Source: Lytechinus pictus
Lineage: Eukaryota; Echinodermata; Echinoidea; Temnopleuroida; Toxopneustidae
NCBI RefSeq assembly: GCF_037042905.1
Contig: NC_087257.1
Location: 14,296,001 to 14,360,000, forward strand
Direction: 5' to 3'
Length of the DNA: 64,000 nt
Both the position numbers and the translations under genes were made by a program. Shown piece after piece: positions 15,201 to 24,667 of this stretch. The notes below the pieces were generated by a model, which saw nothing but the letters and a program-made list of their open reading frames with translations, was not told where the DNA came from and did not search any database. Each line of letters starts with the position of its first letter. Positions within the stretch are counted from its first letter, which is position 1.

Positions 15201-18200
15201 GGTGTGCTTATGTGTGGGTGTGCGAGTTTGTGGGTGTGTTTTGGCGGGTGTGCATATTTGACTGATATCTCATTGGTAAAACTTGTTCTTACTGATGCAT
15301 ATATTTTTTTTTCCAGTCAGAGATGCAATATTTAAACAGTAAAATTCACAATTTGAGCTACTCTATTGATTCCAATACTAAAAGTCAATATAGTTCTTAT
15401 CTCAAGAAAGACTGGTAAAGCCATTGTATTTTGACAAATTATGTGCAATAACACAATTTTGACATAAGTTTAATGCTAACTAATTCACTCTTATTATATA
15501 TATTTTTTTTTTACAGAAGAGCCTGATACTTCCCAATCAGGCATGAGCCAGGGTCTACTTATCGGCATCATCGTAGGTGCTGTCATTGGCCTTCTTCTAG
15601 TTATCACTGTTGTGGCTGTCCTGTTTAGATTGAAAAGGGGAGTGCATCGGTATGCATTGAATATACAGTACATTGTCTTCATTCGACTACTTGATAGTGT
15701 CACAAGCATTTACATTCATTAATGAATATTCACTTTTTTTTTTTAATGTTGACATGCAGTGTTCTGAAAACGGTCAACATTTAATAGAGCTCTTCAAGTA
15801 CATCAGTCTTTGATTTGATTTGATTGCTACATTTCAGTAACAAAATAATATACAAGTATGAACATTTTCCAATAATAGTAGTACACAACAATAAGCAAAC
15901 AACACAGAAGATTAAAATTTGCAACATGATTCTAATTAAAATATAATTATCCTTGAAAGATTTCTTTTGTTTTTTAATTATTGACAAAGGTATATATCAT
16001 ATCAACACCAGGGTTCCCAGCTTTTCAAGAAAACAATTTTCCCTGATGAAGTTTTAAACTTCCCTGATAATTATTTAAATCCATTCCCAGTTTCGCATGT
16101 TTTCTAAGTTGTTGCAGTGAATTACATGTATTTTCAGTATAAGAGCAATAATGTAAAATTAATTAGTACTATTACACAGGCATGTAATGGCCTCCCTTCT
16201 CATACAGCTTTCCTTTCCTCACCTTATACAGAAAGAGGTTGATTCGAGGCAATCCTAGTACTAAAAAGCCACCATAACGGTATTTCAATGGATATTGTTT
16301 TGATATATATGCAACAAAATATAACAGTTGATCTGACTGACTACCGTTCTTTTGACTTTTGGGCGATTAAAATTCCCTGATTTTTTACTCATTTGAGGGC
16401 ATTTGAGGTATTTTTCCCTGATTTGAGGTATTTTTTTATCAAATTCCCTGATTTTTCCCTGACTGGACAAAAAATAAAATAATTTTCCCTGTTTTCCCTG
16501 ATGGGCTGGGAACCCTGAACATAATACATTTGAAATGTGGGAGACCGCCATCTCAAAATTGTGGCTTGAAATCGATGGAGGCCTCGAAAGGAAAGGGGAA
16601 GGAAAACCAGACTACAGTGCAATAAATCTTTACATTAAAAACTTATATTTCCAGGCCTAAACATTTACAAAAAGTCTCTCAAGACAGTTTTATTAAGGAG
16701 ATTTATCTTTATGACATTAATCCTCTAATTTTCACGATTGATGAGAACAAATGTTGCATTTTTTCATTTTGGTCCCATGATTTGGAATTATTTATCATTA
16801 CATTGACAGCCTTCCACTTTCTGTTTTTAAAAGGAGATTGAAACCAGTTTTACTTTATAACTATAATACTTGAAGAGTGGGAAAAAACAATAATTTCGGA
16901 AATAAAAAAATGTGGATTTTGTTTGGTTTATGTATGCAAGCATATACAAATGATATTTTGTAATGGTTCAAAAATGTTGTGGGCCTACTATTCTTGGAGA
17001 ATAGAAAACTAGAACAGAACATTTACTACCCTAACTCTCTTAGCAATTAAAAGTGGCTATTAAAAAAGAGCAACTCCACAATAAATAAAACTTGTTTATA
17101 TCACCAAGCAAAAATAACAGATATTTGCTCCCGGCATTTGCTTCTCCTCCTCTGACGTCTATCAAGTTATACCTTTCTCCAAACCCCTATGTAGTTCAAT
17201 TTGGAATAGTGAAGTCCATCACAGCCTATTACGTACCGTTATTTCAATGCAGTGGCGTAACTGCGGGGGGCACGGGGGGGCACGTGCCCCCCCCCCCCCC
17301 CCCCCCCAATCGGCTGGCCAAAAAAAAAAAAACGGGGAAGAGGAGAGAGGGGGAAAGGAAGAGAAACATAGTGGGAATGAAGAAATTATTGTTCATTATA
17401 ATGTTATATTAAAATTATGTTATGTTGTAATACATAAGAAACATTTTACATAACTTTATTTTGCTCAGGCCTAGATGTCTTCATTGTTCCCAGTACTCGC
17501 ATTGTCTGTTTAACGTTTTTAAGTCAATATACACCAAATATATTTCCTCGCACTTCGACTTATTATGGTTTTATGTAGTGACATATGGTTCTTTTTCATG
17601 ACTACTTCAAGTGATTGCCCCATTTTAAGGTGTTAATATAAAACATTCCTGTCCGTGCTTACGTTCGCATTAGTAGATTGGTGAGATATGACTGCTCGAT
17701 CTTCATGAATTCCTAAAAATCAGTCCTTAAAATGTCCCTTTTTCTGGTCTGAATATCAAAAATTTTCAGCTCGCGCTTCGCACTTGCATCATTTGGTTAG
17801 TGAAATACGTATCGTATGGTCTTTAGTGAATTCCTTATAAACAGGCCTTAGAATGCCTCTCTTCAGGTCTGAATATCCTAAATTTTCAGCTCGCGCTTTG
17901 CGCTCGCAATATTTGATGAGTGAGATGAGTATTATCATGATTACAATGACTACGAAATGTGCTTCATGTGTTTAGATGTAGCAAAATCAGCAAGCGCTTT
18001 GCACTCGCATTAGATGACTATGGTGAGATATGTATACTCTTAATGGATTCCTAAAATATAGTCCTTAACATGTCCTTGTTTGGGGTCAATATTTACAAAA
18101 ATTTCAGCTCGCGCTCTGCGCTCGCATTGTTTGTTTAGCGAGACATGTATGTATGCATCATGATTACAAAAATTTGCTTATAATGTCCTTTTTTGGTCTG

Positions 18201-18995
18201 CATATCAAAAATTTTCAGCTCGCGCTCGCATTATTTGAGCAGTGAGATACATATCCGTTTAATGGCACTGTCCTTATAATGTCCCCATTAGGTCAGTATA
18301 CCTGGCAACTGAGCGCGCTTCGCGCACTCACTAAGTGAAAAAGTGACTCAAAAATGTTGCTGGTGCCCCCCCAATGCCGTGACTCACGGTACGCCACTGT
18401 TTCAATGTGTTCCTAATTTTCATCCTTTGCGACACTGTACTTACTGGATGTTTGGTTCCAATTGGTTTAACCCTATAAGGATTATTACCCTAATACTATG
18501 GAGAGAAATAGAATGTCTGTAAAGCTTCAACCTTAAATTACATATGCATTAAGAGTGTGTTTGATCTTGTTAGTTCGTAGTGTCAATCGGTTAAAAGGTC
18601 AAGTTCACAGATTATGTTGAACCCATGAGAGACCTTACTTTCAATGAATAAGAAATAAGATTTTTCATTCTTGAATATCAGATTAACAATGATAAGATGA
18701 ACTTGATGGATTTTAACTAGATATCAGCAACTGGTCACATGACATATTTCGGCCATTTATTTTTAAATTAATTGCCACCGTCTTGTTTTGAATTAATTGC
18801 CTTGTGATAGCTTGGTAAAAGGAGATATACACCACTTCCCACAAAGACAAATCATAAAATGTTATCCTTTCAAAAGTAAGGTCTTTGTAAAATTGTTTTC
18901 ATTTATCTTTTTACATTACCTTTAGAGTGAAGTTCGACGAGGCAACCATTCAGATGAAGACAATTGAAGGCATAAGTGGGGAAAGTAATGGTTAA
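64..18995 (+). CDS. Gene A: SVEP1-like mosaic type I membrane protein (3' part, 13 exons)
   Basis: Thirteen exons join in one frame to give 698 visible residues and a stop. The join is 64-237, 885-1121, 1995-2165, 3427-3633, 4069-4235, 4799-4880, 8174-8344, 10476-10649, 11037-11210, 12498-12674, 13237-13398, 15517-15649, 18926-18995. Most introns are phase 1, as expected for shuffled extracellular modules. Domain order with visible residue numbers: pentraxin C-terminal piece 1-57, EGF 60-96, EGF 98-135, TSP1 138-193, sushi 194-262, unassigned linker 263-402, GCC2/GCC3 repeats 403-460, 461-518, 519-577 and 578-631, transmembrane helix about 645-669, and a basic then acidic tail of about 30 residues. 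Pentraxin, EGF, sushi and GCC2/GCC3 together recall SVEP1, but the TSP1 module and membrane anchor differ. The N-terminus lies upstream of the window. The likely role is cell-surface adhesion or recognition, which is an inference. Exon boundaries are predicted from splice consensus and phase only. Confidence 0.85.
885..1121 (+). CDS. Gene A exon: two EGF-like domains
   Basis: The exon is phase 1-1, with acceptor TTATTAAG and donor A|GTAAGT. The first EGF has six cysteines (DECKVLDPC, GATC, YTCVC, GIHC) and opens DTDEC, close to the calcium-binding consensus. The second has DLCNNDSC, HGGTC, IHCSC and GEFC. Both keep the normal 1-3, 2-4, 5-6 cysteine spacing. Confidence 0.9.
1995..2165 (+). CDS. 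Gene A exon: thrombospondin type 1 (TSP1) domain
   Basis: The exon is phase 1-1 with acceptor TTTCTTTAG. It encodes 57 residues with WSDWLPWSPCSASC, then GGTRNTSREC, then CNPQDCP, which is the W-x-x-W-x-x-C core and six-cysteine layout of TSP1 repeats. W-x-x-W sites of this kind are commonly C-mannosylated (family knowledge). Confidence 0.9.
2206..2756. mobile_element. 551-bp hAT-like MITE, family M1, in gene A intron
   Basis: The ends are inverted repeats of about 45 bp: CCCGGGGGGGCCACTT with GGATACCATGCGCGACC at the left, and the reverse complement at the right. Both sides are flanked by the direct repeat TCCTAATG (2198-2205 and 2757-2764). An 8-bp duplication fits the hAT superfamily. It contains repeated AACAAGTATTGG motifs and no coding frame. 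Confidence 0.82.
2765..3426. other. Gene A intron, no further feature seen
   Basis: This AT-rich intronic sequence lies between the M1 MITE and the sushi exon. An open frame covers 3216 to the exon, but only the part from 3427 has domain similarity and splice-phase support. Confidence 0.5.
3427..3633 (+). CDS. Gene A exon: sushi (CCP) domain
   Basis: The exon is phase 1-1 with acceptor GGTGAAG and strong donor G|GTAAGT. It encodes GCLHLQNPENGTVSCW, then CTVKCN, YSCGPE and PPCKG. The C-x-L-x-x-P-x-NG-x-V-x-C opening is the classic sushi start. The tryptophan normally found near the last cysteine may be the W of YKWDH. A slightly later acceptor at 3443 would remove the first cysteine and is less likely. 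Confidence 0.78.
4069..4235 (+). CDS. Gene A exon: linker region, part 1
   Basis: The exon begins phase 1 after acceptor AAATTCGTAG and ends phase 0 at CAG|GTTGGT. It encodes about 56 residues including PYPAATCVSS, ILDNVYASGCENC and AVYNVQV. It has three cysteines and matches no module I recognise. The next exon continues the frame exactly, and the total of all exons is divisible by three only with this phase pattern. Confidence 0.65.
4799..4880 (+). CDS. Gene A exon: linker region, part 2
   Basis: This 82-bp exon is phase 0 to phase 1, with acceptor AATGTCCAG and donor A|GTAAGT. It encodes NNCGLSRKRSLKES then ITISFDIDLSN. The RKR could be a processing site or simply a basic surface loop. 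The end of this exon and its donor are copied again just downstream (see findings). Confidence 0.7.
4922..5003 (+). repeat. Partial tandem copy of preceding exon end and donor
   Basis: Bases 4922-5003 repeat about 4847-4920: the last roughly 30 bases of the exon, the donor (here GTGAGT) and following intron. An extra ATACTAGT-type insertion places a stop in the copied reading frame. It is unlikely to be a used exon. Confidence 0.8.
5112..7349. mobile_element. 2.2-kb non-autonomous hAT-like element with GCTCGCGC cores
   Basis: The ends are the inverted repeat CATGGGCGGAAAT and its complement, followed by facing GGGGGGAC/GTCCCCCC tracts. The flanking direct repeat is TAAGATAC (5104-5111 and 7350-7357). 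The interior holds about a dozen copies of a GCTCGCGCTTCGCGCTCGC core at roughly 100-200 bp intervals in otherwise diverged AT-rich sequence. No transposase frame is visible. A nested end of a different element (GGCTGGATCCGCCCCTG) occurs near 7295-7311. Confidence 0.8.
7358..8173. other. Gene A intron, nothing recognised
   Basis: No splice-supported exon, RNA gene or delimited repeat was found. Open frames here lack domain features. Confidence 0.4.
8174..8344 (+). CDS. Gene A exon: linker region, part 3
   Basis: The exon is phase 1-1, with acceptor CCCCTAAG and donor G|GTAGGT. It encodes TISDFGNSFQQRLENGSFSI, then ELDGEVIAVDVNGT, EVKIACPMG and LEGRC. The pattern is beta-rich with two cysteines and NGS/NGT sequons. 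It leads directly into the GCC2/GCC3 repeats. A SEA-like or adhesion fold is possible but not shown. Confidence 0.75.
8844..9321. mobile_element. Second M1-family MITE, opposite orientation
   Basis: It carries the same terminal sequence as 2206-2756 (GTGGATACCATGCG at the left, GCATGGTATCCACTCGTC at the right, then C-rich ends). It also shares AATACTTGTTAAGGG and TTTTGTTTCC internal motifs, reading in reverse relative to the first copy. The outer boundaries and target duplication are blurred by poly-C tracts. Confidence 0.7.
9322..9978. other. Gene A intron, nothing recognised
   Basis: AT-rich intron without supported exons or clear repeats. Confidence 0.4.
9979..10296. repeat. Foldback MITE of the GGCCCGTTT family
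   Basis: The left end GGCCCGTTTTCTGAAGTAAG pairs with the right end CTTCAGAATACAGGCC. A second internal inverted pair surrounds AAACCTGAGTTTAAG. Related ends occur at 28247, 29763 and 57712. Confidence 0.65.
10476..10649 (+). CDS. Gene A exon: GCC2/GCC3 repeat 1
   Basis: The exon is phase 1-1, with acceptor TTTTCTGAATAG and donor G|GTAAGT. It encodes VCPAGNYHYV, then CAPCALHTYQDQDGQDNC and LPCPSG. The CPAG-x-Y, C-x-PC, TYQD-x-x-GQ-x-x-C-x-PCP series is the ephrin-receptor-like (GCC2/GCC3) signature found in SVEP1, SCUBE and related proteins. Confidence 0.92.
11037..11210 (+). CDS. Gene A exon: GCC2/GCC3 repeat 2
   Basis: This 174-bp exon is phase 1-1, with acceptor CTGTTTTAG and donor G|GTGAGT. 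It encodes EPCPVGHYQDV, then CIQCPYDSFQNETGKESC and IPCPDKYVT. It has the same length and cysteine pattern as repeat 1, with an NET sequon. Confidence 0.92.
11310..11491 (-). repeat. tRNA-derived SINE (minus strand)
   Basis: On the minus strand, 11491 down to about 11417 reads as a tRNA-like head: A-box TGGCTCAGTTGGTAGAG, a CTCACAA loop (anticodon CAC, Val-like) and B-box GGGTTCAAACCCC. The anticodon stem does not pair fully, so a working tRNA is unlikely. A non-tRNA body with TTAAAAGATGGGAGTTGCTG follows down to about 11310. Confidence 0.75.
11492..12497. other. Gene A intron, nothing recognised
   Basis: AT-rich intron with a poly-T run just before the next acceptor. No supported gene or delimited repeat was found. 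Confidence 0.4.
12498..12674 (+). CDS. Gene A exon: GCC2/GCC3 repeat 3
   Basis: The exon is phase 1-1, with acceptor TTGTGTGCCAG and donor G|GTAAGA. It encodes ALCNAGHYVDLSNETN, then CPPCPPNTFIDLDLHQEQEC and LPCPRG. It is three bases longer than repeats 1 and 2 but has the same cysteine layout. Confidence 0.92.
13237..13398 (+). CDS. Gene A exon: GCC2/GCC3 repeat 4
   Basis: The exon is phase 1-1 with acceptor CTTTTTTACAG. It encodes VCEPGTYLESSSC, then KPCPLNTYQDQTGHREGSC. The second half reads INCTQN where repeats 1-3 have PCP, so this last repeat is slightly diverged. The donor G|GTATCT is weaker than the others. Confidence 0.9.
13650..14038. mobile_element. 389-bp inverted-repeat element (CAGGGGCGGATCCAG ends)
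   Basis: The left end CAGGGGCGGATCCAG matches the complement of the right end CTAGATCCGCTTCTG. Facing G/C tracts lie just inside, and a GAGCGAGCG-rich core relates it to the GCTCGCGC elements. The direct repeat TAAAC abuts both ends (13645-13649, 14039-14043), which is shorter than the 8 bp expected for hAT. Confidence 0.68.
14063..14990. repeat. About 350-bp tandem repeat with DR1 motifs, 2.6 copies
   Basis: The unit AAGTTCATTGACCC...TTGACC...CTTATGTCCAA recurs from 14068 and 14418 and partly from 14760. Each unit is two related half-units of about 175 bp. Perfect TGACCTTTGACCT occurs at 14087-14099 and 14436-14448. The array ends in a GCGAGACAAAAAT tail, an ending shared with the array at 33.3-34.35 kb. 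Confidence 0.85.
14991..15516. other. Gene A intron, GT-rich stretch only
   Basis: A TGTGTGGGTGTG-type stretch lies at about 15195-15255. Nothing else is supported. Confidence 0.4.
15517..15649 (+). CDS. Gene A exon: transmembrane helix
   Basis: The exon begins phase 1 after acceptor TTTTTTACAG and ends phase 2 at CG|GTATGC. It encodes a short polar stretch (EPDTSQSGMSQ) and then about 24 hydrophobic residues, GLLIGIIVG through VVAVLF, stopped by RLKRG. The basic flank on the C-terminal side predicts a type I topology with a short cytoplasmic tail. Confidence 0.9.
16009..16517. mobile_element. 509-bp element with CAGGGTTCCCAGC ends
   Basis: The terminal inverted repeats are CAGGGTTCCCAGC and GCTGGGAACCCTG, with TTCCCTG repeated many times inside. 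The CAGGG termini suggest hAT, but no clean 8-bp flanking repeat is present. Confidence 0.7.
16518..17249. other. Gene A intron, nothing recognised
   Basis: AT-rich intron between two mobile elements, without supported features. Confidence 0.4.
17250..18399. mobile_element. 1.15-kb hAT-like element with GCTCGCGC cores
   Basis: The terminal inverted repeats are CAGTGGCGTA and TACGCCACTG, each followed by G/C tracts. The perfect flanking repeat TTTCAATG lies at 17242-17249 and 18400-18407. Inside are about eight GCTCGCGCTTCGCGCTCGC-like cores at about 115-bp spacing. There is no transposase frame. Confidence 0.85.
18926..18995 (+). CDS. Gene A last exon: cytoplasmic tail and stop
   Basis: The acceptor is ATTACCTTTAG and the phase of 2 matches the previous donor. 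It encodes VKFDEATIQMKTIEGISGES, then NG and TAA. Adding this exon makes the summed coding length divisible by three. No clear signalling motif is visible. The 3' UTR follows. Confidence 0.82.
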
Positions 18996-19835
18996 GTGCT
19001 AAATCTTCCTTTGGAAAGAAGTTCATATTCCCAAAGGCTATCAAGAATGAGGAGATAAGATGTCCAGCTCAACCAAATTCTGAACACTCACACCACCTTC
19101 AATCCATATCTGCCACTTGAATCGTCGCATATTCACTTGCAAGACAAGGAGATAATAGACAAAGAAGAAAAAGACGAAATGCAATAAGTTTCTTAATTGT
19201 TTCAGTACTCACTTTGCGTGTACGCTATAGGCTCATGATCGTGATTTCTTGTTATGACTTTGTAATTTCGGCCACTGACGGATCAAGACCGGTTTAATGT
19301 ATGCTCATATATATGGACTTTTAATGCACCCGAAGGAATTATTTTGTCATAATAACATTAGTGCCTACTTACATAGCGTACAGTACCAAATCGTTGCGCT
19401 TTACCTTTTGGTCCTTTAAGTAATTTCATTAATCATGACAGGGATAAGTATACATGTACTTTGTTTATTTTTTTACTGTACATACGTGCAACACCCGGCC
19501 ATGAAAAGCCATACTGTTGTGTGCATTTTTAACAATTATGGCGTCCAGAGTACTACAATGGCAGTCGATCCCCCCCCCCCCCTTCCGAATTTATCCTATA
19601 TGATGTAGCCATATCACATATATAATGTGTTATTACTTGTGAATTTTACAATCAATGTATAGTTGCCTGTGTCAATATTAACATGGTATAGATCTTCCTT
19701 TCTCTATTTTGTACCCGGATACATGCAATTTACTCATGCAAAAATGTTAGACAATTATGTGTACATGTAGGTCTTTCAAGAAAGTCTTTCAGGTAGCAAG
19801 GGTTTAGGTTTCAATTTGATTGAGGCTTGATTTAA

Positions 19836-20599
19836 CCCTTATTAAACTGGGGGGGGGGGGGTCAATTTTCCCCCTCAAAAAATTTTGTCACTACGCTGTC
19901 GCACAAATTTTTTTGACTGGGCCGCTCACTGACTTTTTACTTTCAAGTCTTGCGCATCTTTTGAGACCAAATTTGCGAAGCCCGAGTACGCGGTTCCAAA
20001 ATTACGCAACGTTTTGTAAGTGCATGTCAGACCAGAAATTGCTCAAAAACGTGATTCCGTGATTCAACCAAAAATCATAAATGTATGATTATTTTTAGTC
20101 TTGTTGGTTTAAATGGATTTATTTTATGCTTTTTATGATCGCAAAAGCGTCCTCGACAAAGTTCATCGGGAAAAACAATAAAAAACAAAGGTTTGAAAAA
20201 ACAAAGAAATACATAAGAATTAAAATAACAATAAAATACATAAGAAATTAATTATATTTTTGCTATTTTTTTGTAGATATTTGTTAGAATTGTCATGGTT
20301 GATACTCCCACCAAAAATTAGCATTCAACTAGCTATATAAATTGAGTTAAAGGCAAATACATACACAAAAAACAACCAAATTTATGGAAAATTTAATATG
20401 CTTATTTGCATAATTAAAAAATATATTTTTTTTAAATTGAAAATTTTACTATACACTCTTGTAGTTTAAATCTGGCTCTACGTGCTTGCAAATTTTCGCG
20501 GCGATTGCGCAATCAGCGGCCGAGATCTGAGGGGGGTCAAATTGACCCCCCCCCCCCCCCCAGTATATACTGGTCCGAAATAGCCCAGTTAAGATAGGG
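19836..20599. mobile_element. piggyBac-like non-autonomous element
   Basis: TTAA flanks both ends (19832-19835, 20600-20603). The termini are CCCTTATTAAACTGGGG and, on the other strand, CCCTATCTTAACTGGGC. CCCT ends next to TTAA are the piggyBac hallmark. Facing poly-G/poly-C plus GGTCAATTT segments lie just inside each end. No transposase is visible. Confidence 0.78.
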
Positions 20600-20769
20600 T
20601 TAAGATTCTGGAATGGCATTGTGATGCTCATTCTAGAATCACTAGATAGAACAAATAAAATCTTGGGGCGAGTTAACAAGATTACTCTACGAATAACATT
20701 TATTGATCTTTTTAAGCATTATAATAACACTTTCTTTTAGCACCTATATATATTATGTCGAGGAAAAAC

Positions 20770-21880
20770 CAAAGGGCCATCGCATTTTGACCCTTTTTAA
20801 TTCAATGCTTTAATACTCGGTTTGATTGTAAGTTTTCAGTGTTGTATAATCGCTTCAGTACTCGGGTCAGTATTTGCAGTATGCAGACTATGTTAACTTT
20901 TAACATAATAGTAATATGTCATGAGAGAGATAGAAATCAAATATTAAACCTATTAATCTTGAATCATTATAGCTGTGAGATCTATATTCCTCTAGGCCAA
21001 ATCATTAAGGGCTATAACATTTTGTCCTTGTATAGTTCAAACAGTTTTTCTGTATTTTTTATTGCCTCAGTACCCAGGTTACCATACATTCGCAGTATGA
21101 TAGACAATGTTTTTTTTATAGCTTTAAACAGGGAGTTCTTCTCAATTCCCTGCTTTGACATATGTGTAATAATCGGGTCTTCAGACCTGGTGTAGACAGT
21201 GTACCATATGTAGGATATTATTCCAGAAAATCAAATATCACGAATCATATTACCACCCCTACATGTATATGCCTAGGAAATACTAAAGGGCTATTACATT
21301 TTCGCCCTGTATAGATCAATGTTCTAACGATCAGTTAATCAAGAATTTGTAGTGTTTATATAGTCGTTTCAGTACTCTGGTTTATAGCATACATTCGCAG
21401 TGTGATAGGCTGTTAACTTAAAAATCATAATCCGTCTTCAGACCAGATGTAGACAGTGTATCGTATGTGGGATATTATTCCAGAAATTCAAACGTTCAAT
21501 GATATACAGATATTGCCTCCTAGATTTTGAATGTAACATTTCATTTCCTCGATGGAGATCTGTGAGGGCATAGCCGCCGCATATTGACCTTTCACTGATT
21601 CGAATCTACATAGCCTATAGTATGTAATATATTAAAATCATGAATCATATTACCACCCATATACCCCTAGGTAATACTAAAGGGCTATTACATTTCCCCC
21701 TGTATAGATTAATGTTCTAACAATCAGTTAACCAAGAATTTTTAGTGTTTTTATAGTCGCTTCAGTACTCAGGTTATCATAGATCCACAGTGTGATTAAA
21801 CTTTTAAAAAGTTATGTTTTTAGACCTGAATGACAGTATATCATGTGGGATATCATTCCAGAAAATTATACGGTAAATTT
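20770..21880. repeat. Degenerate direct repeats, about four copies
   Basis: Blocks containing AAGGGCTATTACATTTTC, AGTCGCTTCAGTACTC and GGATATTATTCCAGAAAA recur near 20770, 20998, 21285 and 21678. Spacing is uneven (about 230-390 bp), so some units have deletions. Confidence 0.75.
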
Positions 21881-24667
21881 ATTAAAATCATGAATACATG
21901 TATGATAAAAATTTATGTTTAATGAATTTCCTTGATTTATTTTGGTGTTACAAAATGACCATGAAAAGGTTTATGAATTTAAAGGAATTCAGATGATACA
22001 GCTATTTACTGAAAATTGTACCTTAGATGACTATATAAAAAATAGGTTATTTGAATAAATCTATTTTTTCACTGATTCATAAAAAGGAAGATCTACACGA
22101 TAGTTATTGTGTGATTAAGCAGCAAGACTAGCTGATACATAAACCAAAATGTTGATTATTCATCTGAATTTAGATCTGTAAGCCTATGCAGTAAAGAAGT
22201 TCATTTGAGAATAGGGGCGGCATCACAGTTAGGGGTGGGTGGGGGCAAAGGCTACGCCTAACCCCTATACTATACCCCGTAAACTATATTTATTACATAT
22301 GCCACAAACCCCCAACGAAAAAAAAAAAAAAAAAGGTCCCAGGGTCCTGAAACACACCGGTCCGGTATGTTAAAACGGTTGGTATCCTTGAAGATCATAT
22401 TAGACCATTAATCAATGTGCATTAAAACTCACTAAAAAAAGTACAATTATCAAAAGAAAACATTTTATATCAATATTAATGGAGTTCTACCCGACAAAAA
22501 CTTTATTGTAAAATATCAGAAAAAGTAATATAAAATATTGGTGAAGGTTAGAGGAAAATCCATCAAATATTTTAAAAGTTAGTGTTTTTTTCCACATATC
22601 AATTGGGCAGCTGCTCATTTATGACGTCTAAACCTAAAATTTATAATAAATTTCTTAATCTTTGATGGATTTTTCTCAAACCTTAACCAATTATTTTCTA
22701 ATTTTTCTGGTATTTTATACAACATATTTGTTGTCAGGGTTATTCGATGACTTCTTTGGCTTGAATATCCAGATGCGATATCCATGTAGCATTTCATAAA
22801 ATTCTGGGAATAACCTAAAATTTCACCCAGTGACGTAATGGACTTTCCGCAATGCTGGCATATGCCAAGCCCTGTAACAGTTCTTTCGATTTCTTACATA
22901 TATCAATAGATAGAAATAACTGTTTGGGCTTGACATAAGCCCGCATTGTTGAAAGCCGTGTACGTCGATGAGCAAAAACTCGCTAATTTAAAAGTGGGTG
23001 CAACAGATACTCTTGACCATAACATTAACATTCAGTCCACCGATTACATTATCATGCAAGTAATTTATTTTTTATCAAGACTCACAGATTTTAAAAATTA
23101 TATGTGACAATGAATAATCTAAGTTCAAGTTTTACTTGAACTTAAAACGATTTATCTTTACAAAATAGTGAGAAAAATGCAAGTATGTAATTTATAAAAT
23201 ATGAGGTTTGTGTATAAAAATACTTAAAATCCCTGATTACTTTTAAGGCTAGTGTAAGCAAATGGAAAAACACTTGGAAGCAATTTTATTTATCCATTAA
23301 ATTGCAGCTACATGTAGTATGTTAAAAGTTACTACATTGACAAATTCCGTTCATATTTTGTCACAATCTACTACTAATATAAAAACTTTTATTAATCATA
23401 CATATTTACATTATATTAATTAAATGTATATAATACAAACATATTTATCTGAAGAACACATAGCAAGTAGACACATGATTTTCTAAATTACCATAAAATG
23501 TAAATATTCATATAGTATATTATAAATGTATATTCTGAATTTTTTCTCAGGATGTGATACATTTTGAGGAAAATCTGATGAGGTCAATTTACATCACTAT
23601 TCTAAAGCATATTTTGCTTTAGTACTCATCAACTCTGATTAAAAAAAAACCCTGTTATGAAACATGTAAAATAATCACATATTTGGCTTTAAATAAAAAA
23701 CAACATCATTTTTTCAGTACAGACGAATGGATTTGTTAAAATGTTATAATTAATTTAGCAAAACTTTTAAATATTTTAAATGAAATTTTCTCTTTTGAAC
23801 TTAATTGAAATTAAAATCTGGAATACACATAAAAGCAATATAATATATAGAATAAAAACTAATGACTTTAAAAAGAAGATAACACATCCAAGAGTACAAG
23901 GATAATCTCAAGATTGACCTTTCCATGAACGATAATGTTGGGAATGTGTTCCCTCAGGCTTTTACAATAGATTTGCATTCAAAACACCTAATCTGAGAAA
24001 TAATATAGGTAGAAATGCATGCTTTATTTCATGGAAATGAAATACAAATTAACTTTGTTTAGTGAAAAAATCAAGCATGATTGTCTGAAACAATTTTTGT
24101 GTCAATTGGACCTTTCACGGGCCACATCTTAGGGGCCGGGATGTAAAATTTACCTGCCCTCCAAGTAACTTGGTCTTACAATGCCTAGTTAAAACATGGC
24201 TACAGTAAAAAGTTTGAGTGAAAAAGACAAAATAGTGATAATTGGCAAGTTATAAAAAAAGACTGGGCTACACTCCTATACTTTATCTTCAACCTAACAC
24301 ACAAAAAACACAAACACCACTCAGTATCAATATCCAATGCAATGATTATATGCATTAGAGAGTGCCTTTAAAAAAAACATTTTCATATAAAAATAAATAA
24401 CTATTACCCTGTCATACATGTATTTTGGCCATGGTTAAAAGATTTAAATTTGCCTATAGTACAGATTCAGCCAAATATCTAACGTAAAATATGACCCCAT
24501 TATAAAAGTACAATAGTAATAATATCTGGACATGAAAGCTTCAGTGAATTTAGAGGTTGAGATTCATATCAATAAAAGTTAAACAGTTCAGAATATTGGG
24601 CAATTCGTTCAGCATATGTGAATAGCAATCTCCTAAGAAAATTGGTAATAAGTTAAAAATAATTGCA
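21881..24667. other. Intergenic AT-rich region
   Basis: It lies between gene A (plus) and gene B (minus), whose 3' ends converge. A weak foldback joins about 22480-22580 and 22650-22730 (AATCCATCAAA against TTTGATGGATT). No gene is supported. Confidence 0.5.
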
